Positions 43,536 through 53,974 of a stretch of 64,000 bases of DNA are shown piece by piece. The position numbers and the translations under genes were made by a program. The stretch is from positions 13,520,476-13,584,475 of the forward strand of contig CM055092.1 in NCBI GenBank assembly GCA_029204225.1, in the 5' to 3' direction. The stretch's first letter is position 1. Each line of letters opens with the position of its first letter. The notes beneath the pieces were generated by a model. The model did not search any database and was not told the DNA's origin. It worked only from the letters and a program-made list of their open reading frames with translations. The DNA comes from Diphasiastrum complanatum (Eukaryota > Streptophyta > Lycopodiopsida > Lycopodiales > Lycopodiaceae).

Positions 43536-44392
43536 CCTTAATGCATTTCGAAGATAGACCTTTGAAATGTGATAGAAAATTTCAGGGAGTCCTGATAGAA
43601 TTAGATAATGCTACGGCTTTTTTGAGCTCCCAGAAACGTGTTCTCTGTACAGATTTACGAACGATACATTCATCTGTTATATTGAATCTTCGTTGGTGCG
43701 ATACCAGACGCTTTTGATTCAATATTAATATGTCGTGGAGCAGTTGCGTGTTCTCTTATCCGATATACCTTAAACTTTTCGTTCATTTTCACATCTAAAT
43801 TATTGATCTGCCATATTGAGCAACCCTTTTTGCCAGTAGGTATTATAGTATTAAATCTGTTGTATTGAGCAACCCTTTGTCAGTGTAGCTATTAGAGTTT
43901 CAGATTTTTTAAGCATGTTGATTACATTATGTATGGCACCATTAGTGTGTAGTTGCTTCTTTTTAGTAACTCGTTTGTTTTGTTTACACCTTAAAACCAT
44001 TGTACTTGGTATTTTTATGTTAAGTTTCTTCTCTATATCCAGTTTGTTTCAGTCCTATTAAATAAAAAAAGGGATTGTTAAATGTTCTTTGATAATGTTT
44101 TTTCTGCTTCTTCCAACAGAATTAAGCGAGTTACAGAGCATACCTCGCCTTTTAGTATTTGCTTTCGAGATATTTGCAGGAAGACTAGGCCCCCGTTGGT
44201 CCCATGTCATGGAATAATCTAAAACTTGACTAAGTGGGTGGGTGCCCATGCCATGCAGGCGATGGGATACATGCGGGAATCGGTTCTTTAATCGCAGTCC
44301 TTTAGCACTAACTGATTCCAGCTTCAACTTTCCCTTGGGCACTATAAAAAGGAGACCTGACCCTCCGGCAACCGCCGTTCTTTGAAGTCTAG
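43536..44392 (+). other. WUN1-like 3' region and spacer with a 49-bp tandem repeat
   Basis: At 43807-43855 and 43856-43905, TCTGxxxTATTGAGCAACCC and CAGTxxxTATTA-like words recur with a 49-bp period. A minus-strand open frame (44058-44342) has no family motif. No polyadenylation signal can be fixed. Confidence 0.5.
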
Positions 44393-44692
44393 CTTTTCAA
44401 AGGCGGGGAGATCAAAAAGATCCCTTTTGGAATTGAATTAGGCGAAAGTAAAGTTCGACCCTTTGGTAGCAACGAAAATAGAAAAGTAGGAGATTTTACT
44501 AGAATTGTCCCCGGTTCTAAAAAGCCAATTGTTACTCCGATCCATGGAAGGAAAGGTAGACAACAAACCAAGGTCCCCCAAGGAGGTAAAGTTGGATTCG
44601 TGAGAGTAGAGCCCAAAGTCATTTCTGAGGCAAAAAAGTCCAAGGGAGTTGTCCAAAAGGTGAGCTCACACATGGAAAAGAGAACTCTATAA
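44393..44692 (+). other. Unrecognised 99-codon open frame without ATG
   Basis: It reads EIKKIPFGIELGESKVRPFG, KVGDFTRIVPGSKKPIVTPI and GKVGFVRVEPKVISEAKKSK, a basic, regular protein-like text, up to TAA 44690. No start codon is near the front. A further open stretch with RRIDELKKIRVVILKRKEG lies in the same frame at 44720-44840. It may be a decayed element protein or an exon; I cannot name it. Confidence 0.3.
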
Positions 44693-44796
44693 ATAGATTT
44701 AAACAGAGAGATAAATGGTGAAGAAGAAAGAAGAATAGATGAACTTAAGAAAATAAGAGTTGTTATCTTGAAACGAAAGGAAGGGGTGGTAGATGT

Positions 44797-44888
44797 CATC
44801 AAGAGGATCCAAGGTTGTGGACAAGAAAAATTAGAATGAAAACATCAAGAGGATCCAAGGTTGTGGACAAGAAAAATTAGAATGAAAA
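44797..44888. repeat. Perfect 46-bp tandem duplication
   Basis: Two identical 46-bp copies (start CATCAAGAGGATCCAAGG, end TTAGAATGAAAA) lie head to tail without a single difference. Confidence 0.97.
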
Positions 44889-45709
44889 CGAGGGGAAGAG
44901 AAGTAAAGTTCTTGACCAAAATTCTCAAGCCTCTTAGGAATAATACAAATATCCCTTTTAAAGATTCTAGGATATGATTATCTCAGAGGAATTTTCCAAA
45001 GGAGGAATTTTCGAAAGGACTTAGCAATAGAATGTATAAAATAAGAGGTGAGAAACCAAATGACGAGAAAGTGAGTGAAATAGGAAGAAGTGATGTGTTT
45101 GAGAACTATGAGTCTAGCAGGGAAGGAGAGGTTAGATGAAATCCTAAAGTAGTATTTTATTGTTGATTATCTCCATCATCCAATTGAAATGGTCCCGATT
45201 AGAGATGGAACCATCAAGAGGAAAACCAAGATGTTTGAAAGATACTTGAAAATGGTATCATGGGGAAGAATGTCAAGTCCAAGATTTAAACACTAGTTAG
45301 GAGGGGAATCATTCGAAAAGACTATCATTTTTTTGAAAATTGATCAAAGAGTCAAAAAATCACAAAATCAATTTAAGCTCAACGAAGAGGAAGGTAGATG
45401 TTGGAAAGAAGTGTATAAAAGATAAGTCAAATAAGATTTGAATAAAAAAAATTTGAATAATAAAAAATAAAATTTATTCTGTGCAACGAAATAAACTATC
45501 TTCTTTTTTCATGCATGATTATGCAAATGTTTGCAAAAGACAATAATGGTTGTTATTTAGCCAAATTAGAACTTCAATTATGGTCAAGTAAGTGAAAAGA
45601 ATATAGACATAGTTTAATTTGAATCCCATTTTTTTGGAAATAATGTCGGCGAAGATATTTGTGATGGAGGAGCAGTAATTTTACAAGTATCTTAAACAAT
45701 GCATCATAT
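44889..45709. other. Spacer, no gene seen
   Basis: Purine-rich sequence with many stops in all frames. It ends at the 5' LTR of Gypsy element 2. Confidence 0.5.
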
Positions 45710-46435
45710 TGTTGGAGGTATTTTCGATGAATTGTAAATAAATAATATTGGTTAATGAAATGTGTTGCGAGGGCATGGCATCCTGTGCGTATAAGCCATG
45801 GCCCAATGAGCACGCAAGTTGAGTTGTAAATAAAACAATACTTGGGCCCTTATGTAATTAATATAAAGTTTACTTTTTTAGAGTTGGGTTTAATTTTGGA
45901 CTCACATGAATCTTGTGATTTTCAATGTACTTTTTTGTGGACTTTTGGATCAAAGTTATGTCCAAGATGAATGGATAGTATCAATGCAAATATTGGCCAA
46001 TAAGATTTTGGGGCAAGGGCTTTTTCCATTTATAAAAAGGCATCATTTGTACTCTATTTTCATGCTTTTAATGAAAAGGAGAAAATTTTACTACTCTTTT
46101 GAAGAGAAGCATCATCATTTGGTATTCACTAATTGCTAATGCTCTTGATTGTGTTTTCATTGCTTACTATTTTCATGTTTATTGGTTGTTTTAGTTAATG
46201 TTTTTTCATTAGCAAGCATAAGGAGCATTTGAGCTAACTCCACTCCCATCATAAACTCTCTCTCTCCTTCTCTTCTCTTTTCAATCTCTTTTAATCTTCT
46301 CTTTTCTTTCACCTACAATCAAGATGAAGGTAGTTTAGGAGAGTAGAGTTAGTGGAAGTAGTGTTAGTGGTAGTAGAGTTAGACGAAAAGTAAGAAACTA
46401 ACTAAAAGTAGCATCTATGCATAGTTAGGTGCCTA
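45710..46435 (+). repeat. 5' LTR of Gypsy element 2
   Basis: It starts TGTTGGAGGTATT and is collinear with 51798-52531 up to GTTAGGTGCCTA. Shared words include GGGCATGGCATCCT, ATAAGCCATGGCCCAATGAG and GCATCTATGCATAGTTAGG. TATA-like TTTATAAAAAGG is at about 46030. No standard PBS is evident after the match end. Confidence 0.88.
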
Positions 46436-46502
46436 ATCCTTCAGATCCAGATTGCATTCCATTGTACAAACAAGATTCAACTACCTTGGACTCCATCATC
46501 GG

Positions 46503-47460
46503 ATGAATATGAGATCTGGACGATCAGTAGCAAGAAGGACAACAAATCAAGCACCATCCCTTCCTAGATTAGCAACTGTGCAACAAGAGGCAAAACCGGA
46601 ACTAGCGCCAATGGATTCAATGAGCCAATTCGTACTTGTCGCTCCCTTGCAAGAAGTCCATAGAGCACCATGGATGGAAATATCAAAATACGATGGATTA
46701 TCAGATCCCATCCGTTTCCTCCAGATCTACGAGCAAGCTTGTGAGATCTACGACGAACGAACACCTACAAAAAAGTTGATGTTATTTCCCATGTCCTTAT
46801 TAGTAGTTGCTCAGAATTTGTTTTTCAACCTGTCAGAGGAAGAAAAATCTACCTGGAAAGTGGTTAAAGAAGCTCTCATCACGCGCTTTAAACCAAAGAA
46901 ATTTTTAGAAGACCTGTTTCTCCTGCTGAGCAAAGTCAAGATGGGAAAATGAGAAAGGGTTAGGGACTATATTAAATGGGTCAAACATCTACGATCTGAG
47001 TGCAGTGCAGCTCTAACTCCCAATCATGCGGTGATCATGTGGTTCCTAGCCGGACTACCACGGAGCATCAGAAGAGAACTGAAACGACGGGAGCAGTACG
47101 CTACTCTGCAAAAAGCTATGGAAGATGCCATCAAGGAAGAGGTTGAGAGATCTGATGACGAATATCCATCCACCCATACTCCTACTCCCTCAATAGCATG
47201 ATCATCATCAAACGCATCTGCTCTATCCACAGAACTGCTATTGGATCAAATGTCAAAATTACACAAACAGCAGATGGAGCAACTTACGACGCAGTTTGAT
47301 AAAAAATTGAAAGCCTTACAAGGAACTGTACCAGCAACGCCACATCAATCGGAATCAAATCAGCTACATATCCACAACGGGAGAATCTATGGTGTTCAGT
47401 ATGCACACAAAACCATGCAGCGAACGAGTGTTCAGTCCTAATGCAAAATTTGAGACTGAC
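46503..47460 (+). pseudogene. Gypsy 2 gag
   Basis: ATG 46503 (MNMRSGRSVARRTTNQ) is the first in the frame, which is open from 46452. WMEISKYDGLSDPIRFLQIY, KLMLFPMSLLVVAQNLFFNL and STWKVVKEALITRFKPK are the Retrotrans_gag capsid. After a TGA (46950), VRDYIKWVKHLRSECSA and GLPRSIRRELKRREQYATLQ continue it; a second stop lies at about 47201. In a shifted frame, CSVCTQNHAANEC (47393-47431) is a CX2CX3HX4C zinc knuckle with the same unusual spacing as element 1. Confidence 0.85.
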
Positions 47461-47774
47461 ACATAATTTTGTTTCTGTGCATTGCAACATCGCACGATAT
47501 GGCATTTGGTCCGTTTAACCCTCGGATTTTTCAACAAAAGAGAAGTCCTTGTCAGACTTCTTATCCATATCATCAAGGGGCACCAAACGCGGCATTGAGG
47601 TACGACGCACCGAATTAGCAACAACGTATGGCCTTACCGCACCACCAGGGCCAATCAATTAACAAGTGGTCCATGTAAACCTGACAACAGCGGAACCAAA
47701 GATACAAGTACCACTTCAACTTGAGCAGCAACAATGGTATGGACCGGATGAACCATTTATGGATCTTGCCATAA

Positions 47775-48047
47775 ATGAATATTTACAGCCCTACAATTTT
47801 GTTTTGTGATAACCAAAGTGCTATTGCCTTATCGGCCAACCCTACATTTCATTCTAGGAGTAAGCACATTGAGATTAGATATCACTACATCAAGAACAAG
47901 GTTCTCGACAAAGAGGTGAGCTTAACATACTGCAGAACACATGACATGGTTGCAGACATCTTCACGAAAGCACTCAGTGTTAATGCACATAACAAATTTT
48001 GTGCATTACTCAGTCTGAAGATCAAGGCATTCACGGATCCAGATTAA
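47775..48047 (+). pseudogene. Copia RNase H end inserted in Gypsy 2
   Basis: ILFCDNQSAIALSANPTFH, RSKHIEIRYHYIKNKVLD and DMVADIFTKALSVNAHNKF are the last blocks of Copia pol, closely related to 7794-8132. The stop TAA is at 48045-48047. The join to Gypsy gag-side sequence is at about 47785, mid-codon, without a 5' LTR or other Copia coding DNA. Confidence 0.9.
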
Positions 48048-49184
48048 GGGGGGGTGTTGGATTTATTACTTCTACTCTCCTTAAATCCCATTTTAATTTG
48101 CCTCCATTCATGCTACATATTTACTAACGTTGTCGCGCAGCCTACATATTTACACGCAAATTCGCACAGACGAATAAAAGGTGAAAGAATCGCGACACGG
48201 TGTTTTTACATAGGTTATGGTGACAAGCAAAAAGGGGACACTATTCTACAGAATGCCAAAGGTGTCCTTAAAGCAAAGGCACCCTGTAAATCTAATCCTA
48301 AGGCTATTCATAAGAGTGACGCACTTTTTGCATCATCATCACCAATGGTCACTTCACCACTGACTGACGTCGCACCCTTTTCACGCTCACCCCATGCAGC
48401 TGTGCTAATAGACTGGACAACGACTGCAGCCACCCACGATCTCTTACAGACAACACATCCACTGTACTTTCCACATCTGCACGCCTATAATATAATGTAT
48501 ATATATACTGGATACCATTTGTGTCTCCAGTTTAATGAGGTTAATGAGTTATGAGTGAATGAGACGAAGTAGATGCTTTGCGCATTGATTCTTGATTGTC
48601 AATAATAAGGTTTTATTCCTTTACAGATTGTATAAGCTTCGTAGGGCACACGGATTCGTCCGCTATTGTATTGTGCTCTACCGCATTATTGATATGTATA
48701 CATGATATACTTAATCTGATACAGTTCTTTATTCTGTGTTTAGATCTATGTTAATATTACTATGCTTATCATTCATTCTGTCTGATCTTTCTAATTGTTC
48801 TTTCTGGTAATAGATGGCTAGCATTTAGTCTTGTCTTTCGCGAATCATTCGCGACTAATTATCAGTCGAGCACCGCCTAGCTCTTCACGAATCATTTGCG
48901 ACGAATAGTTTGTCTTACTATTCGTGACAAACCATTCTTCTGGAGCTTCATTCATTTATTAAAGTTTGACTACGTAATCAAGAACGACTGTGATTCCCAT
49001 CACTACCGTTTTGTTCGTTCTAATAGGCGTAGTCATGTTTACGAAGAGAGTCGAATAACTCGTTCTGCTGCGCATGAACACTTTCTATTCGAGTTCGTTT
49101 CTCGTTCATTTCTTGTTCGAGTTCGTGTCTCGTTCATGTTCGTCTTACCTCTTTGAGCTTATTATTCGTTTCTAACATACAACA
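48046..49184 (+). repeat. Copia PPT and probable 3' LTR inside Gypsy 2
   Basis: The PPT AAGGGGGGG (48046-48054) overlaps the pol stop. The LTR starts TGTTGGATTTATT (48055). The right end is probably TACAACA (49184), just before Gypsy integrase text. A TATA-rich TATAATATAATGTATATA is at 48485-48505. A GTTCGxxTCTCGTTCATxxx word is tandemly repeated near 49090-49140. The right end is uncertain. Confidence 0.6.
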
Positions 49185-49220
49185 ACTTTTCTCAACTTGT
49201 TCATCTCCCTCTCTCCCAAC

Positions 49221-49983
49221 ACTGCCACGTTCCTCTATGAAAATATCATTGTGCGCTTTGGATGCCCGATGGAGATAGTCAGCGATCGCGGAAGTCATTT
49301 CATCAATGAGACCATCAAGGTCCTGTTGGAGGAATTCTTCGTGATCCATAGAAGCAATACGCCTTATTAGTAATGGGCAAGCAGAATCATCCAATACGAT
49401 CCTGTGCAGCGTGCTCACGAAAACAGTTGAAGCTACCAGATCAGATTGGGAACACAAGTTGCATGCTGCTCTGTGGGCATTCAGGACAACATATAAGGGA
49501 AGCACTGATCAAACACCTTTCCAATTGGTATGTGGTTAAGATGCTGTAATGCTAGTAGAGTTTTTAGTCCCTTCATTAAGGATTGCCACAACACAACGCC
49601 TTAATGAATTCAAATCTCTACAACTACGTCACAAAGCTCTGCAGAAACTCTGTGAAACACACTTACTAGTTGTCCATGCACTGGCAGCTGAAAAGAAAAG
49701 ACGCAAAACATGGCACGATCGCAGGTTGCAAAAGAAGGATCTTCATTTCGGAGATCTGGTCCCGATGTATAAAACCAAGACGATCAAGGGAAAATTAAAA
49801 TTTATAGGCAAAGGTCCTTATCGGATCAAAGAAATTCTTAATCATGGAGCCGTAAATCTAGAGAAGTTAGATGGGACACTGTTCGCCATACCCATCAATG
49901 GTAGCCGGTTGCACAAGTACTGGCCACCGCAGTGGGAAAGATCCAGATTGCTGGTGGCAAATCACGAAAAGCTATTCTGCTAG
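49221..49983 (+). pseudogene. Gypsy 2 integrase, core to C-terminus
   Basis: ATFLYENIIVRFGCPMEIVS and DRGSHFINETIKVLLEEFF hold the second catalytic Asp. After a frame change, NGQAESSNTILC carries the Glu, followed by DWEHKLHAALWAFRTTYKGS. After a further break, the frame at 49549-49983 reads HDRRLQKKDLHFGDLV, TIKGKLKFIGKGPYRIKEIL and INGSRLHKYWPPQW. The N-terminal zinc finger and first Asp were lost with the Copia replacement. It pairs residue for residue with the C-terminus of element 1 integrase. Confidence 0.88.
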
Positions 49984-51099
49984 GCCATCACAACTAGATC
50001 TAGAAAAATCAAGCTAGATCTATCAAGACTCATCCAAATCTGGCAAGATCGGGGAAATCCATCAGGATCTAAGAGGGATCCAGATCCAAATGGAATCAAG
50101 AGGGAAGCAGATCATTAGATTATGCTAATACGTCCCTCAAATTTGTAGATCATAGACCTCTATCTCAGTAACTATGACAAATTAAGGACATATTTCATTC
50201 AAAACGGATGGATCTGCTACCAAATATCTATCAGAACTTCCAAAGAACTACCAACAGTCAGATCTAACATGGATGAAGCAGATTACCAGTTTGCAAAAGT
50301 TAAAAATCAGAAAATCTCAAAAAATCTTGTCAAAAAACACTCTAAAAGAGCACTTTTTTCATGATTTTTGAAGGTCCCCTGAAAGATAGTTCTTGAAACT
50401 TGGACAGTCACTAGATCTGACCCAGATGCATCCATGAAAATCTCTACGAGAGTTCCTCATAGAGAAATTATCATTTTTGAATGTATGCGAGGGTTCCCAA
50501 AAACTGAATATTCATAACCTTCGCAAAGCATCAAGATCAGCATCCCAGCCTTCGCAAGGAGTATAAATGAAATCAGAGCAGTGAAATTAGCCTATCTACA
50601 TGGTCTGATCTTGAAAATCCAACCACATGAACATGTTGTGCGAGAGATCACCTCCTACGAGAGTTGAACCCTCGCAGACAGTCTGAATCCTCATAGAACC
50701 TTCGCAGGGCAGTCAAATCACCTTCTGAACTCTCGCAGACTTCTCTGAGGTCTTAAAATTTTGTGAAGAAGGTCCTTGTCTCAATTTGGGTGGAACTGAA
50801 CAAGGGAAAGTGGATTTCACCTAATATGCACTCTAAATTCCACTATATAAGGGCTGAATTTGAGTCATTTGTCACCTTTGCTGGCGAAGCTCTGCTCAAT
50901 TTTTTTCTGAAATTTTCAAGTTCTCCGAATACGACCAAACTTTACACAAACCCTTATCTGCATACTCTGAACCTAGATCTACACTCTAAACTACAGTTTT
51001 TATAATCCAACACTTGTTATTTATTGTTTTTCTAGTTTCCACTTCTTTTTACCTTTTCTACTGCTTTTTTCACATTTTCACACTTTAACTCAATAAAAG
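49984..51099 (+). other. Spacer between pol and ORF3 with CTTCGCAG/CTCGCAG motifs and TATA box
   Basis: CTTCGCA or CTCGCAG (or its complement GCGAGGGTT/GAGAGTT) recurs about eight times between 50440 and 50745. TATATAAGG at 50844-50852 (context CCACTATATAAGGGCTG) is a strong TATA box about 250 bp before ORF3. The layout parallels that of element 1. Confidence 0.6.
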
Positions 51100-51752
51100 A
51101 CAATGAGCTGCAAGCACTACCCGCCCTCCAACCACAACCAGAGTGGCGTCAGCTACTCTTTGAAAGAGACCCTGCGGCCATCAGGGCCTATGTGACAAGT
51201 TTGCAACAACTACGGGTGAGCGCGCACTTCCTGCCATGCACACGATGATCAAAATGGACAGAATGCGGCACCCCTCTGGACAAGATCACGATTCAAAACT
51301 TTAGTTGGCCACAAATACCATCAGGGCACGGTTGAGATACGGATGTAGATGCTCGACGGGCTCTCACCATATTTGCCAATAAATATTTCAACTGTCCTGA
51401 TCCAACAGTTCGCGCGGTAGCCACTTACGCCCGAGACTTAGAGCATTTGATGGGGATTGAAACCAAGTGGGACAATTTTCTCCCCCCCATATTCTTTGAT
51501 CCTAATAAGACGCTCGCCTCCGACAAAGCCGAAGATCAGCTGCCAGTTGCTCGAGTCTATTACCGAGCTGCATTTCTTGGCGATCCCTGGACGCACAGAT
51601 TCCAAGCGTGGGTCGACCAAGACTGGCTGACAGGAGTCCACAAGTCCCTTCACATGCCCAAGGACTTGAAGAAACTGGACCGCATTAATTTCATGGAAGA
51701 CGTCATGGGCTACTTGATCCAGCAGAGGCGAGCCAAGCAGACTCTTTACTAA
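51100..51752 (+). pseudogene. Gypsy 2 ORF3 (C-terminal block kept)
   Basis: In several frames: ELQALPALQPQPEWRQLLFE, RDPAAIRAYVTSLQQLRV, ARRALTIFANKYFNC and ATYARDLEHLMGIETKWDNF, then KAEDQLPVARVYYRAAFLGD, WTHRFQAWVDQDWLTGVHK and NFMEDVMGYLIQQRRAKQTL, ending TAA at 51750. The AED...ARVYY...GDP...WVDQDWL part aligns with the last block of element 1 ORF3. The NLS/coiled-coil portion seen in element 1 is missing. It ends 45 bp before the 3' LTR. I know no named family for it. Confidence 0.6.
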
Positions 51753-51797
51753 ACCGGTAGAGTGCCGAGGGATCGCACTACTTCAGGCCGTGGGTCC

Positions 51798-52531
51798 TGT
51801 TGGGGGTATTCCCGACGAATTGTAAATAAATAATAGTGGCCAATAAAATGTGTTGCAAGGGCATGGCATCCTACTGCGTGTATAAGCCATGGCCCAATGA
51901 GCATGCAAGTTGAGTTGTAAATAAAATGATAGACTTGGGCCCCTTTGTAATTAAAATAAAACTTGAGGCCCAAAGTCAATTTTAAACTTAGAGTTTACTT
52001 TTTTAGAGTTGGGTCCAATTTTGGACTCACATGAATCTTGTGATTTTCAATGTATTTTTTGTGGACCCTTGGATCAAGTTGGGTCCAAGATGAATGGATA
52101 GGATCAATGTAAATATTAGCCAATAGGATTTTGGGGCAAGGGCCTTCCCCATTTATAAAAATGCACCATTTATACTCTATTTCCATGCTTAATTAGAAGG
52201 AGAAAACTCTACCACTTTTTGGAGAGAAGCATCCTCATTTGCTATTCACTACTTGCTAATGCTTTTGATTGTGTTTCCATTACTTACTATTTTCATGTTT
52301 GTTGGTTGTCTTAGTTAATGTTTCTCCATTAGCAAGCATAAGGAGCATTTGAGCTAACCTCCACTCTCACCCTCTATCTCTCTCTCTCCCCCTCTTCTCT
52401 TCTAATCTTCCTTTTCCTTTCACTTACAATCAAGAGGAGTAGAGTTAGTGGAAGTAGTGTTAGTGGTGGTAGAGTTAGACGAAAAGTAGGAAACTAACTA
52501 AAAGTAGCATCTATGCATAGTTAGGTGCCTA
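51798..52531 (+). repeat. 3' LTR of Gypsy element 2
   Basis: It starts TGTTGGGGGTATTCC and matches the 5' LTR to GTGCCTA; it may run on to CTTGTTGACA (52555). It has about 40 bp (ACTTGAGGCCCAAAGTC region) absent from the 5' LTR. The PPT is weak (GGCCGTGGG). Confidence 0.88.
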
Positions 52532-52768
52532 TCTAGTAAACTAACCCTTGTTGACAGGCGGGAGGACTACTACAATGGCAGAACGAAGACCCTACACATA
52601 TAGTCAATTTTCATTGCATCAAATCACTCTTTTGTTGCTACAGTTTCATTCACACTTGAAGGAACATCATCAAACTTAAGGTAGTAATAAGGGCAATAAA
52701 AATTAAAAAATCATCAACTTGTAATTGCTTCTCTCTTCCTTGTATTTGAGCCTTGATGGTTGCATTTA

Positions 52769-53168
52769 GGCTCTGATACTATGTTAAAATCAAAGGTTAT
52801 GAACCTCATTTGGATACTAAAACATTGAAAAAGCATCAAAGGTTTCACAATTCAACCTATTTTGCATCTAATTGGCAAGAGCTTTTGAACACCACAATAA
52901 AACTAAAAATAATTGATCTTCACATCCTGTCACAGATGTGGAAAGTATAGTAGTTTTTTTAGATTCAGATCTATTTATTAGACACAAAAAATATCACATT
53001 CATCATTCATCAATTCTTGATTAAAGAGCAAACTTGCCAAAATCACCATCTCTTGATAATCTCTCAAAATATGTACAAAATGACCTCTCAATGCATATCA
53101 AATGATCTCGGATATGAGATTAGGTAGAGTGCCATTAGGGTAGACCCTAAACCCTTGGTATCAAAGCC
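52769..53168. other. Two tRNA-Met-type primer sites facing away from a 373-bp segment
   Basis: The minus strand at 52769-52781 reads TAGTATCAGAGCC; the plus strand at 53155-53168 reads TTGGTATCAAAGCC. Each is a Copia PBS variant. The segment between (52782-53154) starts TGTTAAAATC, as an LTR would, but does not end in CA. Confidence 0.4.
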
Positions 53169-53265
53169 TTAGATCATGCATAATTACCCTCTTGGTAGCT
53201 CGAGTCAACTGTCTTACAAAAGTAGGTGGCCGACCTCATTAAAAATCCCAATAATCTAGGAACAT

Positions 53266-53460
53266 CATGATATAATTCACTTTAGAAAAATATATATTTA
53301 ACTAATTCCATCTCATTATCAACATGCAAAAAAAAAAAAAAACCTCATCATAATATAATTCACTTTAGAAAAAAAAAATATAACCTCATCATAATATAAT
53401 TTACTTTAGAAATATATTTATTTAACAAATTTCATGTCATTATCAACATGCAAAAAAAAT
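53266..53460. repeat. Threefold AT-rich repeat with A-runs
   Basis: CATCATxATATAATTxACTTTAGAAA occurs at about 53267, 53344 and 53386; TCATTATCAACATGCAAAAA occurs after the first and third. Units are about 40-75 bp. Confidence 0.85.
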
Positions 53461-53485
53461 AAAATCGCGTGGATATCTGAAAATC

Positions 53486-53974
53486 CATATTGTGGATAAG
53501 AAGGCTGCTTTCCTGCACGCAGAATTGGAAGAAGACTTATTCATGGACCAACCACTTGGCTTTGTAAGCCAAGAATATCCAGAATACTGATGTCACATGA
53601 ATAAAAACATTTATGGTCTGAAACAAACAGCAAGACAATGGTATAGAAAGAAGGACAAAGCACTACGTTCCTTAGGCTTCAAACCTTTATTTGCTGAATC
53701 AAATCGCTTAGGACACTTGAATTATGCATATATTTCAAACATGTCCAAACAATCCCTAGCACTTGATCTCAACTATCCTTCTGGTAAAGTTGATCTCCCT
53801 GTCTGCCATAGCTGGATCCTTGGAAAGCATACTAGGATTCCTTTTAGATCGAGTCATAGGCATGCAACAAAAGGTCTGTTAGATGTTGTTCATACATATA
53901 CATGTGGACCTATGCAAGGAGATTGGTCTCTACATTGTGTAGAATTACCTACATTGTCTTGCTTGTGTGAATGA
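53486..53974 (+). pseudogene. Chimeric Copia fragment: RT fused to GAG-pre-integrase
   Basis: The first part is RT: DKKAAFLHAELEEDLFMDQP, a TGA, HMNKNIYGLKQTARQWYRKK and LRSLGFKPLFAESN. From about 53696 the same frame continues with RLGHLNYAYISNMSKQSLAL, VCHSWILGKHTRIPFRSSHR and LLDVVHTYTCGPMQ, which is pre-integrase plus the start of the integrase core. In an element, pre-integrase lies upstream of RT, so the order is reversed. The join is seamless, in frame and without a stop. Confidence 0.85.

Larger units (their letters stand above)
45710..52531 (+). mobile_element. Ty3/Gypsy element 2 with both LTRs, gutted by a Copia fragment
   Basis: 5' LTR, gag, then a Copia RNase H plus LTR where protease/RT should be, then integrase, spacer with TATA box, ORF3 and 3' LTR. 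The integrase C-terminus and ORF3 are related to element 1. The protease-RT-RNase H section is absent. LTRs differ by scattered changes and a ~40-bp indel, so this too is old. Confidence 0.85.
52532..53485. other. Copia-type leader/LTR spacer, no gene
   Basis: It holds two primer-site-like motifs in opposite orientations and a triplicated AT-rich repeat (next entries). Confidence 0.5.

Noticed and set aside
44058-44342. 94-codon minus-strand ORF (MPKGKLKLES...)
   Set aside because: No family motif or gene context; not supportable as a gene.
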